This document shows, piece after piece, positions 57,601 to 64,000 of a stretch of 64,000 nucleotides of DNA (position 1 is the first letter of the stretch; each line of letters opens with the position of its first letter). The notes beneath the pieces are model-generated. The model was not told the origin of the DNA, ran no database searches, and saw nothing but the letters and a program-made list of their open reading frames with translations. Position numbers and translations under genes: made by a program. Source of the DNA: Bombus terrestris. Lineage: Eukaryota > Arthropoda > Insecta > Hymenoptera > Apidae. Location: positions 310,001-374,000 of the forward strand of contig NW_025963553.1 in the NCBI RefSeq assembly GCF_910591885.1, given 5' to 3'.

Positions 57601-59809
57601 TTTGTACAATATAACACAGTTCGGTTTAATTGAGTTTAATCCCTTTGACCAGCCAGTTTCCAATTTCATTAATGGCATAATCTCCTGACAATTTCATACC
57701 CTTCAAAAGAAACACGATTTTCTATTATTGTTTTACAATCGCGGAATATGATCAGTGTTTCAATTAAGCTCCACTGTTCTAATTTCCCGTCTACGCACGA
57801 TGTGGGTACACCGTTTTTTTGTTGTTTTTAGATACAAGTGACGAGAAATTATGAAATGATATTTTAAATTTAAACTGATTTCATTCATTGATTTATTGTA
57901 GCGACAATGGTAACTTGTTTAAATAAAGATTTTATAAATAAAATATTTAAGGTCTAAAATAATAAATTGACACATGTGAAAACATTAAAGCTGTTATCCT
58001 TATTCATGGTCTTGTTGCAACGTGTTTAACGAGCGTAACGTAGGCGTGAAAACGAAAACGTTGAGACTCTTGTGGCGTAAAAAGACTGAATTCCTCATAA
58101 AAATACAAGAAACGAATACAAGAAACGTGCACATAGTTTATTCTCGATCTTGGATACATAAAACCAAAAAAAAAAAAAAAAAAAAAAGAAAGAAAGAAAA
58201 AAAAAGAAAAGAAAAGAAAAAAGAATAAAGAAAAAGAAAAAGGAACAAAAATTTTTATTGGTTATTTAACGAAACTCATTGTATCATTTTTACTACTCTA
58301 TATAAAACGTAGAATCATATACTGACGAATGTTATTTCGAATTTCTAACTTTAGAACGATAATTACATATTTGTAATTACCAATAAGTGGTAGTAGCATT
58401 AAAAATATGGAATATTCAACGAGATGAAATATAGGTAAGGTATTTAAAAGAAAAAAGATTGAAACGTTCGATGTAAAACGATGAAATTAAATGATTGGAT
58501 TTGAAAACTTGATTCGGTTTAACAAGTCGATGAAAAAAGTATTCATCGTATGAAAAAAGAATTCATGTTCCTGTCGATATATCAACGACGTGCGCCGTTA
58601 CTTCCGACTGCTCTGCAATTCAAATGCAGTACTCGAATATACATGGCGAAAGAAATGGAAATTGAGCAATTTAAGGGAACGAATTACTCTCGCGTCCGCG
58701 TAACTTCAAAATGTTTCACGTGTCCGTATTTGCGAAACGAAATTCGTCGTTGTCCAATTAACACGCTTGCAGATGCTACATTCACTTTGTTGCATATAGG
58801 GCTTAAATATATGAACAAATAGAACGGAGCAACTGTCATTAGCGTAATTTTAACGCGTTAAAATAAATTAATACATAATTTCGTCATTTACGTTTATTAC
58901 GTTGGTCTACGTTTTTTCATCTACGTCATCTACGGCACCTACGCGAATCTTATTAATTACGTTTTTGGCAGTGTTTGTTGCTATAAATGAAACTTAATAG
59001 TTGTTGAAACCGCTCGAAAGTCGTGTTCCTAAATCATTCCCTCGTCTCGTATCGTGTTCATCAAATGGAAAAGGAGATTGTGTTTTAATGAAATCGCTTA
59101 TTACTATCAATCTTGCTGTGTCACTCGCATAGGAGATGAAAGTGAGGAAGGAGAAAAAAATTAAGGTAAGGTCATCAATGAGCAAAATGTTTAATGTAAT
59201 TAAAATTGTAATTAAAATTGAGTCCGCTGCTAAATATATTCGATCAAATAGGTATGTTCAATAAACATTCGATCTCGTTCCCTGAAAGCTGTTCCTCGAT
59301 ATCTGGTTGGATACTTTGCGCACGGAAATACAGAGTGTCAACAGTAACAAACCCTCTATGTAGTGTTTTTGCTTTGCCCTTTTGAACAGGTAGATAACAT
59401 TTTGCTTCGAAAAACGGATATATATTCCACGGATATGCACATACAGAGTATGTGTATAGATATACACATTGATATACACCTTTGTACAAAGTGTCAAAAA
59501 AGTATTTATCGCGGTTTTTTTTTCAAGCCATTCTACACCTTCGATTTGATGAAAATTGGTTAAATAAGTGTAGCGCAAAATTGATCTTGACCACAATTTT
59601 CAGTGTCAAATTGTTTTTCTATTGCATCATATAGTGCTCATTAGAAAGGAGAGTTGCGTTCTTTTAGAAAAAATGTTTGAAATTTCATTAATACTTAGAC
59701 TGATTAGATTTTATTCATATTTTAAGGTCAAATATGGAATACAATAACATCAATACTAATATCTACTTTTTTGTGCGAACTACTTTATATTTCAATCTTC
59801 CTTGATATG
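54609..59809. other. Gene-poor AT-rich DNA, copy 2
   Basis: Counterpart of 14024-19224 with one difference noticed (G at 56342). The unidentified 135-codon ORF is repeated at 55105-55512 without change. No gene recognised. Confidence 0.5.
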
Positions 59810-60217
59810 CAGTGACAAGCAAAAGTGTAAACACAGCCCGTTAATTTTACGTAAAAAGCGAATGTCGAAGGTATAATGAGAAAAGAGCATTGTTATTTGA
59901 AGAGCATTCCACAAAATAATTTACCTAAATAGTAGTTAATTCTATTGGATATAATAAACGTGAAGTAGTACTAGTGGACGAAATACTATGTTGAAACCTT
60001 GATTCGACGAGTATAATTAATGTGCAAAACTGTAAACATGGTTTGAGATGTCCATTTTTGTAAAATGTTTTGTACATTATTAATGTTAATGAAAATTAAC
60101 TATTACATTTCGTTAATAATAACTTGTAGTTATTGTAGTACTGTTACCTAATCTTTACCGATCACTTGAAAAATTAGTCTTTTACATTTATGTGTTTACT
60201 TTTTTCGCTCGTCACTG
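59810..60217. mobile_element. Tc1-type MITE, copy 2
   Basis: Same 408-bp element with CAGTGAC ends as at 19225-19632. Confidence 0.7.
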
Positions 60218-60229
60218 TACATGTTTAAG

Positions 60230-60532
60230 TCAGATATGAAATATCTGGCGTATTCCAGCGGCTTTCATTAAATCTAAGATGTTGATATCTTTAATATTGA
60301 GAATGTTGTTAGTAAAGTAACTATTTCTATCCAAAAACAAGATATCTTGCAGACAACGTGAATTTTCGTTCCAATTTTCTTAACTTACAAGTATAAAATT
60401 TTCATCGCAATCTATCCTACAAAGTTCTGGCACACGACGAAGCTGAGAACATAGATCTTCTTCAAATATTATTTTTCTCACTGCTTCGTGTGGAATTTCT
60501 ACTCGACGAGATGTTATTAAACGCTCAAAAGC
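60230..60532 (-). pseudogene. Broken reading frame of unknown family, copy 2
   Basis: Same minus-strand frame with the same internal TAA as at 19645-19947. Confidence 0.3.
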
Positions 60533-60847
60533 TTATTATTAAACGATAACATACTTTTTCCTACATGAATGAACATGAAAGACGTCGAGTGAGGAAATAG
60601 AACAATTGTGGATGGTTGGAAACTATTATGCTGCGGTCTACCATTCGTTTTTGCCTATATATACCACGGAACAAAGGATTCTTTTACACTACTTTACTTT
60701 TACACTACTTTCTTTACACTACGTTTTACTACTTCGTTAACACACTACATACATACACTACTTCTTTTCCCGATGGCTGAAACTAATCGTTGATGTTTAT
60801 AAGCTACGAATTTTGTCCACAGCGCCATCGGAATCTTTATTGAGAAA

Positions 60848-61021
60848 TTAAAATACTACAATTACTATCACTAAACTCAGCATCCATAATACACTATGTT
60901 TTTCAAGTTTAGATGAACGATTCACAATAACCACATCAGATCCAAACCAATAGCCTGTGTCAACCTCATCCACGCACTGGAACTCGCAACATCGGCGTCC
61001 AATGCGGAATTTCTTGCAGCT
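60848..61021 (-). CDS. Last exon of the VWC-like gene, second copy
   Basis: 58 codons including the stop, identical to 20263-20436, with the same TTACAG acceptor and a downstream AATAAA. It encodes Cys-Lys-Lys-Phe-Arg, Cys-Cys-Glu-Phe-Gln-Cys and the hydrophobic tail. The exons that should precede it on the minus strand would lie near 68.2 and 70.2 kb, beyond the window, if the tandem unit is complete. If not, this is an orphan exon. Confidence 0.75.
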   Translation of the reverse strand, partial: SCKKFRIGRRCCEFQCVDEVDTGYWFGSDVVIVNRSSKLEKHSVLWMLSLVIVIVVF

Positions 61022-61184
61022 CTGTAATAAAAAGAAATCGATTAATTGTACGGATCAATCGTCACTAGACTACTCGAAAATCCAGGTCATTCAAAGAATG
61101 AAAGAAAAAAGAATTGCTCCAATTCAACCATTGCCTTTGCAAAACTAGTATTTGAGAACCATTGGTCAAATATATTATAACACT

Positions 61185-62254
61185 AAACGTACATTTCGGG
61201 AAGAATAATTTGTGCTATGAAACAAAATTTCATCAGCAGTTTCAACTTAAATATAGATCCGACGATTATTTACGAACAAATAGTATAAATCTTTTAGCAA
61301 TATGAAATTCGCAATATTTATTCAAATATTTATATTTATAGTACGCCATTAGCAAAGAAGACATGTTTGCGTGCGTTATCGATTTTACGCTTTTGCCACG
61401 CAAACATGGAAATTGCGATTCAAAATTGAATTTGCAATGGAAACGGTTGACGTTACGACATCAATAACATATTTCAAAAACATTGATGATATCATACGGA
61501 ATCAGAGAGATTCTATGAGAAGTTAAACGCATAATCATCCTATTGTAAATAACAGGAACAGAAAGTACACAAGGAATAATACAGAATCATCCTATCATCC
61601 TATCCTATTATACAGGATTGCTTTGATTCGAGCTCAAACATAGGCAAATCTGAAAGAATTTTTCACAGAATTTCCTTCCCCTTTGAATTGGCTTTTATAC
61701 AGAACGACTTTAATCTTTTCAAGGAAATACCTATAGAGTGTGACGATCTATGATTTTAAATAGAGAGGTATATCTGAAAAGAGGTGGATGTAAAACGTAG
61801 CATATAAAACGTAGATCAAATCTTTATTCAAGGATTTTTTCTCTTCGCAGAGAATCAGGTTTTCAAGAACGATCGAATATGTATGTACTCGATTTACACG
61901 TGAAGTTGTCATTAAAAATATTGTTGCGTTTAAAAAGATAAATATTGATTTAAATTTAACGAAATTGTTAGTCCAATTGTTTTAAGCTTAAAGATATGTA
62001 GGTGTCACATTTATATATTGAAAATCTGGGAGCGGCATTAATTAACAAATCTAGTCACGCGCACACGTACTTTAAAACCATGCTTGAAAATCGATATTCC
62101 CTGAAACAATGCATCGTTCTGCGCTTCCAATTTATTTTCGCACGAAGAATCAGTCCATTCATCGTTGCCGTCACCATCGCTACTGTAATCTATATTACTC
62201 GAATAAATTCTATATCTTGATTGGAAAATCGCATATTTTAACGAACTTTCTGTG

Positions 62255-62285
<31 letters not shown>

Positions 62286-62964
62286 TTTTAATGATTTTAA
62301 TTGGCAATTTCCGAAATTGAACTATAGCTTGAGAATAAACCGATAATATTTGAGAGTATATATACATACATACATCATGTTTTTGATGGGTTTTGTAGTA
62401 AAATAATTGTAGAAAAAGCAAACTTTTTAAGAAAAAATTACCATATTCGAGTAATAAATTATAGAAAATTACCAATGTAATTTAAAACTTAAAAAGAAGA
62501 ATCTATTACACGTAATAAAGAGAAGGACTTGTTCACGAACGGCAATTCAACAAATACAGTCGTTGCAGAAACATAGTTTTACAAGGGAGAAGAATCTCTC
62601 TAGGAACTCGACGATGTCACGTCAAGCGAAAATTCAATAAAGTGATTACTAACCGTATTACCAGCGGCAATCGTGTTACGGCAATTCGTAAATAAGTTAG
62701 TCGTCTATTTGGAGAAACGTCGCTGGCAATATCGTCACATTTTAATTACGTCAGCGCTATCAATTGGTCTTGGAAGAAAGTTTTCCATTATGTACTTTTG
62801 CCCACGGCGTCGTTCCAACAAATGAATCCGAGTTTTGAATCGCTTTCTCTTATATCACGAATTTGTAACGGTGTTTCTTCAAACTTTAAACGATTGTAAT
62901 GAATGCCTTTGCGTACAAAGACTGATACCTGGTTTGACTAGAAGCTTCAGCTAATTAGTGCCCC
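61185..62964. other. Intron/intergenic DNA, copy 2, no gene seen
   Basis: Counterpart of 20600-22379, including the TG/T simple repeat near 62250-62290. No difference from copy 1 noticed. Confidence 0.5.
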
Positions 62965-63089
62965 AGTTAATTTGGATGTTCACTACCACGCCACTTAAGA
63001 AGTGGCTTCGTGTCCGAGCGGATTTCCCCCAGGTAAAAAAAAAAAGAAAAAGAAAAAGAAAAAGAAAAAAAATAGTTAATTTGGATGTT
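62965..63089 (+). mobile_element. Retroposed short sequence with 16-bp target duplication, copy 2
   Basis: Same insert and same flanking 16-bp repeats (62965-62980 and 63074-63089) as at 22380-22504. Confidence 0.65.
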
Positions 63090-64000
63090 ATAAAATGTTA
63101 TATAACTTATCTAGAAGAACTTATCTTCTACTTGGTAGTCGCATAAGAGAAGACCGAGCCATTGAATCGCTCAAATAGATCAGCTGATTCGCTTAACGTA
63201 TTTTTACTTCCGATGACGTAAACAAGAGCAGAAAGTACACAAGTAATAATACAGAAATGTCAAATGTACAGAGGAATAGATTTCGTTAAATCATTAGCAC
63301 GTAACATTTCCTTATAATTCTATTTGTGTATAGCAAAATAGCTTGTGTGCTTTCATGAATTATAATTGATATTTAGAAGCTTTCATGTAGGTAGATATAT
63401 AACTCGTGTTAATTAGTAATTTAACAATACATCATGACAACATATCATTTTCGTTTCTTCGTTTATCTCGTTATGCGCGTAAACGAATGTGTAAATAAAG
63501 ACATATAATCAACGATAACATGTAGTGGCAAGCATGATAATTATCGACAAAGGAGAATATTGGTGAAATGATTGTGGTGATTTCACTCGGTGTATCGGTA
63601 AATAAACTTTGATAGACATTGCCGGTGAATTCGCTGCCGGTGAAATCGTGTCGATGAAATAATTGTCAGTGATTTAAAGATAACCCAATTTATTGATCTC
63701 CCCTTCATAGAGTTGTACGTCTCTCTATAAAACATTTAGCTTAGTCACACTAAACTGAACTGGACTGGACTGCAAGTAAGAAGATTGAAATGCAAAATTC
63801 ACGTGTGAGATGGAAAGTTCGATAAGGCGATTATGTATATTAACCCGAAAGAAAGCTCATGGCTTTGCAACGCGTTACACGCAACACGGAATTTCCCTCG
63901 CTGAAATAATCCTATTACAACGATACGATTTTCCTTAACAGATCTCGCAATGTAATTCTCCCTCTACAACTTTTTATTAGGTTTGAAACACGAGAGTTTC
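63090..64000. other. AT-rich DNA to the window end, copy 2
   Basis: Matches 22505-23415; one difference at 63491 (G for A). No gene seen. Confidence 0.5.

Larger units (their letters stand above)
40579..64000 (+). repeat. Large direct repeat, copy 2
   Basis: Second copy of 1-23415. Unlike copy 1, its upstream flank is visible: the KATNAL2 gene runs without a break from 38982 into the repeat, so 40579 is the window-edge equivalent, not a breakpoint. Where the copies differ, copy 2 more often keeps the functional or ancestral state. Examples are the intact GT splice donor of the NIT2-like gene, a conserved Asp in its SPGD motif, and a 5' LTR that matches both 3' LTRs. Copy 1 therefore looks the more derived. 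Confidence 0.97.

Noticed and set aside
1..64000. CRISPR array, phage, bacterial operon or defence system
   Set aside because: The evenly spaced repeats at 12319-12658 are contiguous, without unique spacers, and the whole window is eukaryotic with spliced genes.

Overview
This is a eukaryotic, AT-rich, intron-bearing sequence, most likely from an insect. A bee or other hymenopteran is my best guess, from the base composition, the mix of Ty3/gypsy, R1-like and mariner elements, and the small GT-AG introns; nothing here proves the taxon. There is no bacterial gene, operon or CRISPR array.

The dominant feature is a very large direct repeat. Bases 1-23415 recur almost identically at 40579-64000, with an offset that grows from 40578 to 40585 through small indels. 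Both ends of the window lie inside the repeat, so neither breakpoint is visible. The pattern fits a tandem duplication with a period of about 40.58 kb, of which 1.58 periods are seen, but a false duplication in the assembly (two haplotypes joined in series) must be excluded. Bases 23416-40578 occur once here only because the window ends.

Layout of one unit. (1) KATNAL2-like katanin AAA ATPase, plus strand: the 3' end is at 1-679, and an almost full gene is at 38982-41257. (2) A GPKOW-like spliceosomal G-patch/KOW gene at 2320-4238, with splice sites intact but two in-frame stops in both copies. (3) A NIT2-like omega-amidase gene at 4551-6931, with an in-frame stop and a frameshift in both copies; copy 1 has also lost its first splice donor. 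(4) A complete, very young Ty3/gypsy LTR retrotransposon at 7272-14023 with an intact 1358-residue Gag-Pol ORF. (5) About 9 kb with few genes, holding a Tc1-type MITE, a broken reading frame of unknown origin, and a short retroposed sequence flanked by a 16-bp target-site duplication. (6) A small minus-strand gene for a secreted, cysteine-rich VWC-like protein of 134 residues. Its exons 1 and 2 lie in the once-seen segment (29731 and 27754), and its last exon lies in the duplicated segment (20436, repeated at 61021). (7) In the once-seen segment, a decayed R1-like LINE with a poly(A) tail and a mariner-type MITE.

The host genes (KATNAL2 microtubule severing, GPKOW splicing, NIT2 alpha-keto acid repair, the VWC-like surface protein) share no obvious pathway. 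The interest is in the history of the block. The LTR element inserted before the duplication. Both copies carry the same pseudogene lesions. Divergence between copies is strongly uneven: about 17 substitutions between 3.6 and 4.65 kb, but only three seen between 8 and 23.4 kb.
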